DNA of 64,000 nucleotides from Clostridium saudiense (GTDB taxonomy: Bacteria; Bacillota; Clostridia; Clostridiales; Clostridiaceae), in NCBI RefSeq assembly GCF_000577815.1, contig NZ_CBYM010000001.1:62001-126000 (forward strand), given 5' to 3'. Positions 52,362 through 63,300 of this stretch are shown piece after piece. The translations under genes were made by a program, and so were the position numbers. Position 1 is the first letter of the stretch; every line of letters starts with the position of its first letter. The notes below the pieces were generated by a model that worked only from the letters and a program-made list of their open reading frames with translations, did no database searches and was not told where the DNA came from.

Positions 52362-52967
52362 ATGTACGAATATATTAAAGGGAAGTATATTGGAATTAAC
52401 AAAGATTATGTTATTATAGAAAATGGTGGTATAGGATATAAAATATTTACTTCAGGAGCTACTATGGCTGAAATGCCTAAAGTTTCGGAAGAAGTGATGT
52501 TGTATTTAGAACAAATAGTAAGAGAAGATTTTATTGGATTATACGGATTTAAGGATAGAGAAGAATTAGAAATGTTTAAACTGCTTATTTCAATAAGTGG
52601 TGTTGGAGCAAAAGCTGCATTATCATTACTTTCAATAAGTAGAATAAATAATCTAAAGTATGCTATTATTATGGAAGATGATAAGCATTTATGCAGAGCA
52701 CCTGGGATTGGTAAGAAAACAGCAGGAAGAATAATTTTAGAATTAAGAGATAAAATCAAAACAGATGAAGTATCAGAAGGTGTTGATATTCAAGAAGGAT
52801 TTGAAGATATCGTACCAAGTAATGCAAATTCAATTGGCGAAGCTTTAGGAGCATTATTAGCTTTAGGATATTCAGAAAAAGAAGCTGAAAGTGCATTAAA
52901 GAAAGTAAATAGACAGGAATCAGTTGAAAATATTATTAAGGAATGTTTAAGAGTATTAATGGGATAG
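52362..52967 (+). CDS. ruvA: Holliday junction branch migration protein RuvA
   Basis: A 201-residue protein starting YEYIKGKYIGINKDYVIIEN. It contains the OB-fold front, the two helix-hairpin-helix segments (ISISGVGAKAALSLLS and RAPGIGKKTAGRIILELRD) that grip junction DNA, and the C-terminal domain (ALGYSEKEAESALKKV) that contacts RuvB. ATG 52362 follows GAGGGGG. The ruvB gene starts 12 bp after its stop. Confidence 0.97.
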   Translation: MYEYIKGKYIGINKDYVIIENGGIGYKIFTSGATMAEMPKVSEEVMLYLEQIVREDFIGLYGFKDREELEMFKLLISISGVGAKAALSLLSISRINNLKYAIIMEDDKHLCRAPGIGKKTAGRIILELRDKIKTDEVSEGVDIQEGFEDIVPSNANSIGEALGALLALGYSEKEAESALKKVNRQESVENIIKECLRVLMG

Positions 52968-52979
52968 AGGTGATATAAT

Positions 52980-54011
52980 TTGGAGAGAATTATCACACCA
53001 GATGAAATTCTGGAAGATGGGAATGGTGAATTAAGTTTAAGACCTCAAAAAATCAATGAATATATTGGTCAAGATAAGGTAAAAGAAAGATTAAATATAT
53101 TTATTACCGCTGCAAAGAAAAGAAATGAAGCATTAGATCATGTCTTATTATATGGACCACCAGGATTAGGAAAAACTACCCTTGCTAATATTATAGCAAA
53201 AGAAATGGGTGGGGATTTAAAGATTACATCAGGTCCAGCTATTGAAAGAGCAGGGGATTTAGCTGCTATATTAACTACATTAAAAGATAATGATGTTTTG
53301 TTTATAGATGAAATACATAGATTAAATAGAAGTGTTGAAGAAATTTTATATCCTGCAATGGAAGATTATGCTTTAGATATAGTTATAGGTAAAGGAGCAG
53401 CAGCAAAATCAATTAGATTAGATTTACCACATTTTACTTTAATAGGAGCTACTACTAGAATAGGTATGCTTACATCTCCTTTAAGAGATAGATTTGGGGT
53501 TTTGTGTGATATGGTGTATTATACAGAAGAGCAATTGAAAGAAATAATTGTACGTTCTGCATTTGTTCTAGGGTGTGATATAACTGAAGAAGGTGCATAT
53601 GAAATTGCTAGGAGATCTAGAGGAACTCCGAGAATTGCAAATAGATTATTAAAGAGAGTTAGAGATTATGCAGAGGTATATTCTGATTCATTAATAAGTT
53701 TTAAAGAAGCAAAAGCAGCGTTAGAATTATTAGAGGTAGACGCTCAAGGGTTTGATAGAGTTGATAATAAAATTTTAGAAGCGATTATTGATAATTTTAA
53801 CGGCGGCCCTGTTGGTATAGAAACATTATCTTATTTTATAGGGGAAGAGCTTGGAACAATAGAAGATGTTTATGAGCCATATTTGCTACAAAAAGGATTT
53901 ATAGTTAGAACTGCTAGGGGAAGAACCGCTACGGATAAGGCTTATAGTCATTTAGGTAGAATAAGGGGCAAAAAAGTTACAAAAAAGCAAACTAGTTTTT
54001 TTGAAGGTTAG
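52980..54011 (+). CDS. ruvB: Holliday junction helicase motor RuvB
   Basis: A 343-residue AAA+ motor: Walker [17 protein letters not shown], Walker [16 protein letters not shown], sensor 1 [11 protein letters not shown] with the Arg finger region SPLRDRFG, and the winged-helix end [20 protein letters not shown]. With RuvA it moves Holliday junctions. The start is TTG with AGAGGTG upstream. It is followed 10 bp later by queA. Confidence 0.97.
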   Translation: MERIITPDEILEDGNGELSLRPQKINEYIGQDKVKERLNIFITAAKKRNEALDHVLLYGPPGLGKTTLANIIAKEMGGDLKITSGPAIERAGDLAAILTTLKDNDVLFIDEIHRLNRSVEEILYPAMEDYALDIVIGKGAAAKSIRLDLPHFTLIGATTRIGMLTSPLRDRFGVLCDMVYYTEEQLKEIIVRSAFVLGCDITEEGAYEIARRSRGTPRIANRLLKRVRDYAEVYSDSLISFKEAKAALELLEVDAQGFDRVDNKILEAIIDNFNGGPVGIETLSYFIGEELGTIEDVYEPYLLQKGFIVRTARGRTATDKAYSHLGRIRGKKVTKKQTSFFEG

Positions 54012-54021
54012 GAGATATATA

Positions 54022-55047
54022 ATGAAAACAAGTGATTTTGATTTTTACTTACCAGAGGAGCTTATAGCTCAACATCCACTAGAAAGAAGGGATTATTCTA
54101 GATTAATGGTTTTAGATAAAGAAACTGGAGAGATAGAGCATAAACATTTTTATGATGTTATAAACTATTTAAATCCAGGAGATACATTAGTTTTAAATAA
54201 TACTAGAGTAATGCCAGCAAGACTTATAGGAGAAAAGGCTGAAAGTGGAGGTAAAATTGAGTTTTTACTTTTAAAAAGAATTGAAGGAGATAAATGGGAG
54301 TGCTTAGCTAAGCCAGGTAAAAGAGCTAAAATAGGAGCTGAATTTGTATTTGGTGAAGGAAAGTTAAGATGTAAGGTTGTAGATATAATAGAAGAAGGAA
54401 ATAGAATTATTGAATTTTCTTACGATGGAATATTTGAACAAGTTTTAGATGAGCTTGGAGAAATGCCACTTCCTCCTTATATAACAGAAAGACTTGATGA
54501 TAAGGAAAGATATCAAACTGTTTATTCTAAGGAAAAAGGATCAGCAGCAGCACCTACTGCAGGATTACATTTTACTAAAGAACTTTTAGAAGAAGTTAAA
54601 GAAAAAGGTATTAATATAGCATATGTTACATTACATGTAGGACTTGGTACATTTAGACCAGTAAAGGTTGATGATGTAAATGAACATGTTATGCATTCGG
54701 AATTTTATCATTTGGAAGAAGAAGATGCAAAGATAATAAACGAAACAAAGAAGCGTGGAAATAAGATTATTTCGGTTGGAACAACATCAACAAGAACTTT
54801 AGAGACAATTGGTGATGAAAATGGATTTGTTAAAGCACAAAGTGGATGGACTAATATATTCATTTATCCAGGATATAAGTTTAAAGTAGTAGATAAGCTT
54901 ATAACAAATTTCCATTTACCAGAATCAACATTAATAATGTTAGTTTCTGCATTAGCAGGAAAAGAAAAAGTAATGAATGCTTATAATGAAGCTGTAAAAG
55001 AAAGATATAGATTCTTCTCTTTTGGAGATTCAATGATAATAAAATAG
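54022..55047 (+). CDS. queA: S-adenosylmethionine:tRNA ribosyltransferase-isomerase QueA
   Basis: A 341-residue enzyme that transfers the ribosyl part of SAM to preQ1 in tRNA, giving epoxyqueuosine. Family motifs are [20 protein letters not shown] at the front, [38 protein letters not shown]-type region ([15 protein letters not shown]) and [13 protein letters not shown] 54022 follows TAGGAG; a start overlapping ruvB would be longer but lacks a site. It works together with Tgt, encoded next. Confidence 0.97.
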   Translation: MKTSDFDFYLPEELIAQHPLERRDYSRLMVLDKETGEIEHKHFYDVINYLNPGDTLVLNNTRVMPARLIGEKAESGGKIEFLLLKRIEGDKWECLAKPGKRAKIGAEFVFGEGKLRCKVVDIIEEGNRIIEFSYDGIFEQVLDELGEMPLPPYITERLDDKERYQTVYSKEKGSAAAPTAGLHFTKELLEEVKEKGINIAYVTLHVGLGTFRPVKVDDVNEHVMHSEFYHLEEEDAKIINETKKRGNKIISVGTTSTRTLETIGDENGFVKAQSGWTNIFIYPGYKFKVVDKLITNFHLPESTLIMLVSALAGKEKVMNAYNEAVKERYRFFSFGDSMIIK

Positions 55048-55076
55048 AATACATAAGTTAAGAAGGACGTGAAGTT

Positions 55077-56216
55077 TTGAGTAAAAGATATACGTTATTA
55101 AAAAAAGACGGTAAGGCAAGAAGAGGTAGATTTGAAACACCTCATGGAACTATAGAAACACCAGTATTTATGAATGTTGGTACTTTAGCTGCAATTAAGG
55201 GTGGAGTTTCTTCAATGGATTTAAAGGAAATTGGATGCCAAGTTGAGCTTTCAAATACATATCACCTACATTTAAGACCAAGTGACAAGGTAGTTGCAAA
55301 AATGGGTGGATTACATAAGTTTATGAATTGGGATAGACCAATTTTGACAGACTCAGGTGGATTCCAAGTATTTTCATTATCATCAATGAGAAAAATTAAA
55401 GAAGAAGGAGTATACTTTAATTCTCATATAGATGGAAAAAAAATATTTATGGGACCAGAAGAATCAATGCAAATTCAAAGTAATTTAGCATCAACAATTG
55501 CAATGGCATTTGATGAATGTATACCAAATCCATCTACTAGAGAGTATGTTCTTCAATCAGTTGCAAGAACAAATAGATGGCTTGAAAGATGTAAAATTGA
55601 GATGGATAGATTAAATTCTCTTCCAGAGACAATAAATAAAGAGCAAATGTTATTTGGAATTAATCAAGGTGGATGTTATGAAGATATAAGAATCGAACAT
55701 GCTAAACATATTGCTAAAATGGATTTAGATGGATATGCTATAGGTGGATTAGCAGTTGGTGAGACTCATGAAGAAATGTATAGAGTTATTGATGCTGTAG
55801 TACCACACTTACCAGAAGATAAACCGATATATTTAATGGGGGTTGGAACTCCAGAAAATATATTAGAAGCTGTAGATAGAGGAGTAGATTTCTTTGACTG
55901 TGTTCTACCAGCTAGAAATGGTAGACATGGGCACGTATTTACAGGGCAAGGTAAGATAAACTTAATGAATGCAAAATTTGAATTAGACGAAAGACCAATA
56001 GATGAAGGTTGTGAATGTCCAGCATGTAAGCATTATACAAGAAGCTATATAAGACATTTATTTAAAGCTAAAGAAATGCTAGCATTAAGATTATGTGTAT
56101 TACATAATTTATACTTCTATAACAAGCTTATGGCAGATATAAGAACAGCAATTGATAATGGCACTTATAGTGAATTTAAAGAACAAAAATTAAGAGAATG
56201 GAATTGTAAAAAATAA
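55077..56216 (+). CDS. tgt: tRNA-guanine transglycosylase Tgt
   Basis: A 379-residue enzyme that exchanges guanine-34 for preQ1. Catalytic Asp in LTDSGGFQVFSLSS, substrate motif AMAFDECIP, GGLAVGE and the nucleophile Asp in FDCVLPARNGRHG are all present, and the zinc ligands are in CECPACKHY with His downstream. The start is TTG behind AAGGACGTG. It ends the ruv-queA-tgt transcript; yajC has its own promoter. Confidence 0.97.
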   Translation: MSKRYTLLKKDGKARRGRFETPHGTIETPVFMNVGTLAAIKGGVSSMDLKEIGCQVELSNTYHLHLRPSDKVVAKMGGLHKFMNWDRPILTDSGGFQVFSLSSMRKIKEEGVYFNSHIDGKKIFMGPEESMQIQSNLASTIAMAFDECIPNPSTREYVLQSVARTNRWLERCKIEMDRLNSLPETINKEQMLFGINQGGCYEDIRIEHAKHIAKMDLDGYAIGGLAVGETHEEMYRVIDAVVPHLPEDKPIYLMGVGTPENILEAVDRGVDFFDCVLPARNGRHGHVFTGQGKINLMNAKFELDERPIDEGCECPACKHYTRSYIRHLFKAKEMLALRLCVLHNLYFYNKLMADIRTAIDNGTYSEFKEQKLREWNCKK

Positions 56217-56275
56217 ATTCTAAACTATGTTTTGTGAATAATTTGTGAAAGTTAGAAATTGATTTGTTCATAGAA

Positions 56276-56304
56276 TTGACATATAATTTTAAATAAAGTA
56301 TAGT
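56276..56304 (+). promoter_or_regulatory. Strong sigma-A promoter for yajC
   Basis: TTGACA (56276-56281) and TATAGT (56299-56304) with 17-bp spacing, 66 bp upstream of the yajC ATG. Confidence 0.85.
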
Positions 56305-56369
56305 ATTTAATACATAGTAAATATTACGATGTATCCTTAAAGATGAATGTGAAGGGAAGGGATTTTTAA

Positions 56370-56645
56370 ATGGCACAATTATTAGCTACACTATTACCTT
56401 TAGTAGCAATGTTTGCAATTATGTACTTTTTATTAATAGTTCCAGAAAAGAAGAGAACAAAGAAGTATAATACAATGTTATCAGAATTAAAAGTAAATGA
56501 CGAAGTTTTAACAAGAGGCGGAATAGTTGGAAAAATTATAACAATCGAAGAAGATCAAATGGTTATCCAATCAGGTCCAGATAGAGTAAGATTTAGAATT
56601 ACTAAGAATGCTATAGCTCAAAAATTAAGCAAAGACGTTGCATAA
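56370..56645 (+). CDS. yajC: Preprotein translocase accessory subunit YajC
   Basis: A 91-residue protein with one N-terminal membrane helix (LLPLVAMFAIMYFLLIVPEK) and the typical cytoplasmic part: KYNTMLSELKVNDEVLTRGG, IVGKIITIEEDQMVIQ. YajC joins SecDF at the Sec channel. The gene follows tgt as in many Firmicutes and has its own promoter. A terminator-like hairpin is directly downstream. Confidence 0.95.
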   Translation: MAQLLATLLPLVAMFAIMYFLLIVPEKKRTKKYNTMLSELKVNDEVLTRGGIVGKIITIEEDQMVIQSGPDRVRFRITKNAIAQKLSKDVA

Positions 56646-56657
56646 TTAAAGAATAAT

Positions 56658-56700
56658 ACCCCCTTTTAGGTCATAGAATGAACTAAAAGGGGGTGTTTTT
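56658..56700 (+). promoter_or_regulatory. Terminator-like hairpin that contains the ribosome site of the next gene
   Basis: ACCCCCTTTTAG and CTAAAAGGGGGT form a perfect 12-bp stem with a 13-nt loop, followed by GTTTTT and then directly ATG 56701. The 3' arm (AAGGGGGTG) is also the only ribosome site of the TIGR04086 gene, so the hairpin would both stop transcription after yajC and hide that site. Confidence 0.7.
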
Positions 56701-57078
56701 ATGGAGTGGAAAGACTATTTTAATAATGTTCTAAAAGGTGTAGTGGGAGCTATAGCAGTAGTAACAGTGTTAACTGCAATTTTATCTTTAGTTATGTCTT
56801 TTGTAGACATTAGTTCAGGAATGTTTAGTGCCATTTATGTAGTTATAACTAGTATTAGCTTAATATTTGGAACAATATTTGCAGCAAAACTATATGGTCA
56901 TAAGGGTTGGCTAGTAGGACTTTCTGTAGGAGTTTTATTTTACATATCCTTATATGCTATTGGAGTTTTATTTGGAGCAGAAGCTACATTGGGATTATAT
57001 GATTTGATGAAATTTTCACTTTGTGTAGTTGTTGGCATTCTTTCTGGGATGTTAGGCATTAATTTAGGAAGTGACTAA
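56701..57078 (+). CDS. TIGR04086-family membrane protein (YrzE-like)
   Basis: A 125-residue protein with four membrane helices and a short cytoplasmic front (EWKDYFNNVLKGVVGAIAVV). The Gly-rich loops (ISLIFGTIFAAKLYGHKGWL; CVVVGILSGMLGINLG) match the TIGR04086 family, which in Bacilli lies beside yajC. The function is unknown. Its start follows a hairpin holding its ribosome site. Confidence 0.85.
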   Translation: MEWKDYFNNVLKGVVGAIAVVTVLTAILSLVMSFVDISSGMFSAIYVVITSISLIFGTIFAAKLYGHKGWLVGLSVGVLFYISLYAIGVLFGAEATLGLYDLMKFSLCVVVGILSGMLGINLGSD

Positions 57079-57082
57079 AGAG

Positions 57083-57118
57083 AAAAGGAGCTATGTTATA
57101 GGCATAGCTCCTTTAATT
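57083..57118 (+). terminator. Terminator of the TIGR04086 gene
   Basis: AAAGGAGCTATG and CATAGCTCCTTT arms (12 bp) followed by AATTTATG. Confidence 0.88.
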
Positions 57119-57253
57119 TATGTATATATAATAATTATAACATTAAATAAAAATAAAATATATAATATGAAAAAAGATTTGTTAAAATGCACAAAAAATA
57201 TAAAAAAGGTAGAAATAAACCATGGGAATACTTTACAATAAGAATGTAAAGTA

Positions 57254-57315
57254 AATTTAAAAGATAATATAGATATTTGGAAACGATTTCTCAAATAGAT
57301 ATTTTCTTTTAAATT
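57254..57315. repeat. Imperfect inverted repeat enclosing the cre site
   Basis: The left arm starts AATTTAAAAGA and ends TATTTG (57254-57279); the right arm starts CAAATAG and ends TCTTTTAAATT (57292-57315). Apart from a few differences in the middle the arms are complementary over about 24 bp. The cre site lies in the loop, and the ribosome site follows at 57323. Confidence 0.6.
57277..57291 (+). promoter_or_regulatory. cre site (CcpA operator)
   Basis: TTGGAAACGATTTCT fits the degenerate cre consensus WTGNAANCGNWNNCW at every fixed position. It lies 47 bp upstream of the start of a starch-degrading enzyme, as expected for carbon catabolite repression. Confidence 0.75.
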
Positions 57316-57337
57316 AAAAAATAGGGAGGAGAAATTT

Positions 57338-60300
57338 ATGAAAAAAAGGGGATTAATGAAGTACAAATGGCAAGTAGCAGTAATGATGTTAGTATTATTT
57401 TGTCTAAATCTGGTACCGTTTCCTAACGGTGCGAGTGATGTTTTGGCTGAAACAGTATTAAAAAGCCCAGTAGTTAATAGTGATGGAACTGTTACTTTTA
57501 ATTATCAAGGTGATGGAACAGAAAATGCTATAAAGGTAAAGGGTGAATTTAGTGGTTGGAATACAATTGATATGATAAAAGGTGAAAATAATATTTGGAC
57601 AACCACAGTTGAGGGAATATCAGGAATAAATGAATATGGAATTGTGACTTGGGCAGATACAACTACTGATGATATTAATGGTGATTGGAAGGGTGATCCA
57701 TTAAATTCATATAAAAAGGGTAATAATCCAGCAGTTGTAGTTAATCCACAGGTTAGTAATGGAAAGGTTACATTATATTATTTAGGTAATGGAACAGAAA
57801 CGAGAGTTGCAGTAAAAGGATCTTTTGATAATGAATGGTCAGTTTTACATGAGATGATAAATGAAAGTAGCTCAAATATTTGGTCTGTAACATTAGATCT
57901 TGCACCAGGAAATTATGAATATGGAATAGTAACTTGGTCTCCAGACACAAGTAATCAAGAATTTGGCGATTGGCAAGGGGACCCATTAAATCCTAAGCAT
58001 TCTGAAGAAGGTGATTTTACTTCTAATGCATTGATTTCAGTAGAAGGTGAATCAGAATTAAAAAGTCCAGAAATTAATGAAGATGGTAGTGTAACATTTA
58101 GAGCTGAATATGAAGGCGAAAATTTATATTTAATTGGATCGATGGTTGAGTGGAATACATCTAAAGAAATAAAAATGGAAAAAAATGAACAAGGCATTTT
58201 TTCTACAACGATCAACTTAGAACCAGGAACATATGAATATAAATTTAAACCATGTGAAGGTGATAATTGGGAAGGTGCATTTAAAGACTCGTTGAATACA
58301 GAAGTTAATGGAGAAAATTCAGTAATTGTTGTACCAAAGCAACAAGAGAAAAAAACAGTAAAAGTAAGATTTGTAAAAGAAGGAGAAACTAAATACGAAA
58401 ACTGGGGATTTTGGACATGGTATCCGGGGGAAGTAGGAAAATTTGTTGAGTTTGATTATATAGATAAAGAAGGAGCATATGCGTTATTAGAATTACCAGC
58501 TAATGTAACAGAAGGTGAGCTGGGGATTATAGTAAAAGAAGGACAAAGTTGGGATAATAAGGCAACTGGAGATTTAAAATATGAACTCTCTGATCTAAAT
58601 AATGATAATAATGAAATCGTTGTAATTTATGGTGAAAAGGAAAATCCAAAGAGTGTTATCCAAAGGGCATTTATAAAAGAATATGAAGAAATTACTGTAA
58701 ATATTCATTATAAGAGAAATAGTAAAGACTATGACAATTGGAATATATGGGCATGGTTAGATGGTACAGACGGAGAAACATTAGAATTAACTTCAGAAGA
58801 TAGTTATGGTAAAGTAGCAACTAAGGTATATGAAAACCTAATTAATGATACTAAGATGGGGTTCATTGTTAAGAAAACTGAAGGTGATAATGAATGGGCT
58901 GAAAAGGATGTAGATATTAACAGATTTATTGATTTGAGGCATGTATCTAATGATGGAACATTAGATATATACGTAACACAAGGCAAAGAAGCCTTTGGTT
59001 ATCATTCACCATTAGCTTCAAAAGAAATAATAGATTTAGATGGACAGGTAAATGGTGATATGTTATATCACAATACTTGGGATAACCTATATAAATATCC
59101 ATTTGGAGCAGTTGCTGAGGGAACTGATGTAACAGTTAGAATGCATGCACAAAAAGGTGATTTACAATATGCTAGAGTATTAGTAAGAAATACTAATACA
59201 AACAGATCAGACCTTTATAATATGGAAAAAGTATCGACAATTACTGTAGATGAAGAACAAGTTGATATATGGGAAGCTACATTTACACCAGACGAAATTG
59301 GAGTTTATGGATATAAATTTATTGCTGGTGATGGTGATACTGTAAAATACTATTGTGAAGATGGTAGCGAAGGTAAAACTGGAACTGTAGGAGATAAAAA
59401 TGGACTATTCTTCCAACTTACTGTTTATGATAAAGATTATAAAACTCCTGATTGGATGAAAGAGGCAGTTGTTTATCAAATTTTCCCTGATAGATTTTTT
59501 AATGGTGATGAATCAAATGATACAGCTAAAGAAAATGCAAGAGGAGAGGAACCAATAGAAACTCATGAAACTTGGAACTCACTACCAGATAATCCGAGGT
59601 TGGGTGAAAATGGGATGGATGATATTGATGGAGCATATTCTGGTGATGGAATATGGTCAAATGATTTCTTTGGTGGTGATATTGAAGGAATTCAAGAAAA
59701 ATTAGATTATTTGCAAGGATTAGGAGTTAATACATTATATTTAAATCCTATTTCTATGGCTTCTTCAAATCATAAATATGATGCTACAGATTATAAAACT
59801 TTAGATCCTATGTTTGGAACAGAAGAAGAATTTAAGGCATTTACTGCAGAATTAAAAAGTAGAGGAATGCACTTAATTGTAGATGGTGTATTTAACCACG
59901 TTGGTGATGATTCTATTTATTTTGATAGATATGGTAAATATGATACAGTTGGTGCATATGAATATTGGTCATATGTATATGATTCAATGAATAATGAGGC
60001 AATAACACAAGAAGCTGCAATGACTAAGGCAGATGCCTATTTTGTTGAAGATGGACAAACATTTAGTGAAGAAAAATGGCATTTATGGTTCAATATTAAG
60101 AATACTAAGGTTGATGTTGGAACAACAAATGAAAGATATGATTATCAAGGATGGTGGGGATATGATTCACTACCAGAATTTAAATCAGTAACTAAGGAAG
60201 AAGCTATTGAATTAGGTTTAGCTAGTGAAAATGACGAATTTGTTAATAAAGCAAGTGAATGGAACAACAAAGAGTTAGTTGATTATATCTACAAAGATGA

Positions 60301-63300
60301 AGATTCTGTTGCGAAACAATGGATTGATTGGGGAGCAGATGGTTGGAGACTTGATGTTGCTAATGAGGTTGATACAGTATTTTGGAATGACTTTAGAGAA
60401 GTTATGAAGGAGCATAATAGTGAAACGCTTATTTTGGGTGAAATCTGGGATGATGCTTCAAAATATTTTGTTGGTGATCAATATGATTCAGTAATGAATT
60501 ATAGAATAAGAGCAGCGTTAATTGATTATTTAAAAAATGGTAATGCAACAAGATTAAATGATACATTAATGGCTGTTTATGAAGATTATCCAGAAGAAGC
60601 ATTTTATGCATTAATGAACTTAATGGGATCTCATGATGTTGCAAGAGCAATTTATGTATTAGGAGGAGGAAGTGATTCTTCTGAAAGAGCTGAACTAGGA
60701 AATTATGATGAAAATCTAGGAAAGCAAAGATTAAAGCTTGCTGCTTTATTTGAATTTGGTTATGCTGGAGCTCCTACTATTTACTATGGAGACGAAGCAG
60801 GAGTTACAGGATCTAAAGATCCAGATTGTAGAAGAACTTACCCATGGGGTAATGAGGATGATTCATTAGTTAGTTTTTATGAAGCAATTGGAGCAGTTAG
60901 AGAAAATAATAAAGAATTATTTTCTTATGGAGATTTAACAACTTTATATACTGGTACTGAAGGAGTATATGTATATGGAAGAAGCTATGAGGATAAACAT
61001 GCTATAGTAGCTATTAATCCTACACAAAGTGATGCTAAAATAACTTTAGATTTAAAAGAATTTACTGGAAATGGTACTAATTTCATCGATGGACTAGATT
61101 CTGATTATAAAATTTCAGTTAAAGATGGAAAAGTTGAAATAACTATTCCTGCAATGACTGGTAGAATGATGACAAGTATAAATGTTATAAAATTACCTGA
61201 TTCAGTTAGTAATATTACAGGAACTGAAGGAAATGGAGAAGTAACTTTAAAATGGGATTCTGTAAAAGGAGCAAAAGAATATAAGGTTTATTCTTCAAGT
61301 TTTAAGGGAAGTTTACAAATAGAAGTTGAGATAGTAGATAATACTGAGATTACAATTGATAAATTAACAAATGGTAATAGATTATACTTTGCAGTAAGTG
61401 CAATAGATAAAGATGGAAATGAATCACCTTTATCTTGGAGTGATGGATTAACTCCACATTCAGAAATTACATGGCTTGGTAATTTGAGTGACGTAAAAGC
61501 TGATAAGGTTGATATATCATCATCTATAAATGTTAATTCTGAAGTATATATAGAAAATGTTTCAAACGTAGAAGGAGCATCTGAAGGATTAGTTGGAAGA
61601 TTACTAGTTAAATATCCTGGAGATGAGGAATTTACAACATTCAAAGGGACTTATTTAGAGGAAAATGGTAATAATGACGTATTTACAGCGTCATTTATAG
61701 CAAATAAAGCTGGAAAGTATGAATATAAGTTTGAGTTTACTACTAAAGGAACTTATGGATTTAATGACAAGGATAGCATAAAGTCTACAGAAGTTAAATC
61801 ATTTAAATTAGCTGTTAATGATAATGTATCTCCAGCAGAAGCTATTGAGTTAAACACACCTGAAGCGCAATCAGGAGAAGTTAATTTAAGCTGGAATATT
61901 GTTGGAGAAAATAATATAGCTCTATATGAAATTGTTAGAAATGGAGTTGTAGTTGCAAGAATTCAAGATAAGTCAATAGTATCTTATAAAGATACAGATG
62001 TAAAAAATAAAACTGAATATAAGTATGAAGTAATTGCTTATACAAATGGTGGTAATTCAATTAAATCAAATTTAGTTGATGTTACACCAGATTTAGTTAT
62101 GGTAGAAGTAACGTTTAAATTACATGCACCTTCATATACACCACTTGATGCTGTAATAACAATGCCAGGTGGAATGAATGGATGGGATGTAAACTCATGG
62201 GAAATGAGCAGGAATGGTGCTGTTACAGCTGACTGGACTTATACTATTTCAGTTTTAGAAGGTGAAGAAATTGAATATAAGTATGTTAAAGGTGGAGCTT
62301 GGGATCAAGAAGCATTAATGAATTATTCAAATCCAAAGGCTGCTAATCAAAGTAAGTATGGTTGTACTACTGGAGAAGGTGGTAATGAAAAAATTACAGT
62401 AGTTAATCAAGGTAATGGTAAAATGCTTGTTGAAAATGAAGTGGTAAGATGGAAGGATATGCCTGTAGTTGTGTTAGATCCATCAAATGGAAGCTATACA
62501 AAGAATGAAACTATTACAGTTAAAGGTAATTCAATGTTAGATCCGAACTTAACTATAAATGGTGAAAAAGTTGAAGTTGATGAAAACGGTAATTTTGTGC
62601 ATCAAGTTAAATTAAATGTTGGTAAAAACGATATTAATATTCACATTGAGCCAACAGATGAAAATAAAAATAACCCAGATATATTTAATAATAATGAAGA
62701 AGCAATAGGATTTGCGACAAAAGATTTATCATTAGAAATAACAAGATTAGCTGAAGGTGAAGAAATACCAGGACCAACTATTAATGCAAATGATAGAGTT
62801 TTAAAGCTTGGCGATGAATTCAATGTATTAGAAGGCATTACTGCAAGTGATGCAGAAGGAAATGATATTACAGAAAAATTAGAGGTAATTGAAAATACAG
62901 TTGATACCTCTAAAGAAGGGGATTATAAAGTTATATATAAAGTAGTTGATCAAAATGGAAAAGAGGCTACTAAAGAAATTAAGGTTACAGTAGAAAAGCA
63001 AGATTCTGAAGAGGATGAAGATGATGATACATCTGTTGAAGTTAAGCCAGAAGAAAATGGAACTATAAAAGTTGATAAAATTACAGATAAAGATGGTAAT
63101 AATAAAATTAATATTAGTAAGCCAAGTGATGAAGCTATTGTTGAGATTACTGATATAGAAAGTATTAAAAATGGTACTGGTTCTATAGAAATAACTAATG
63201 GTAATCAAACATTATTAATACCATTTAGTGTATTTGATAAGGAGTTACTTGTAGATGGTTCTTCTGTAATAGTTAAATTAAAGAAGAGTAATGATGATAC

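Noticed and set aside
59460-61200. Large minus-strand frames within the amylopullulanase and other long genes
   Set aside because: They are shadow frames of the coding strand with no ribosome sites or family motifs.
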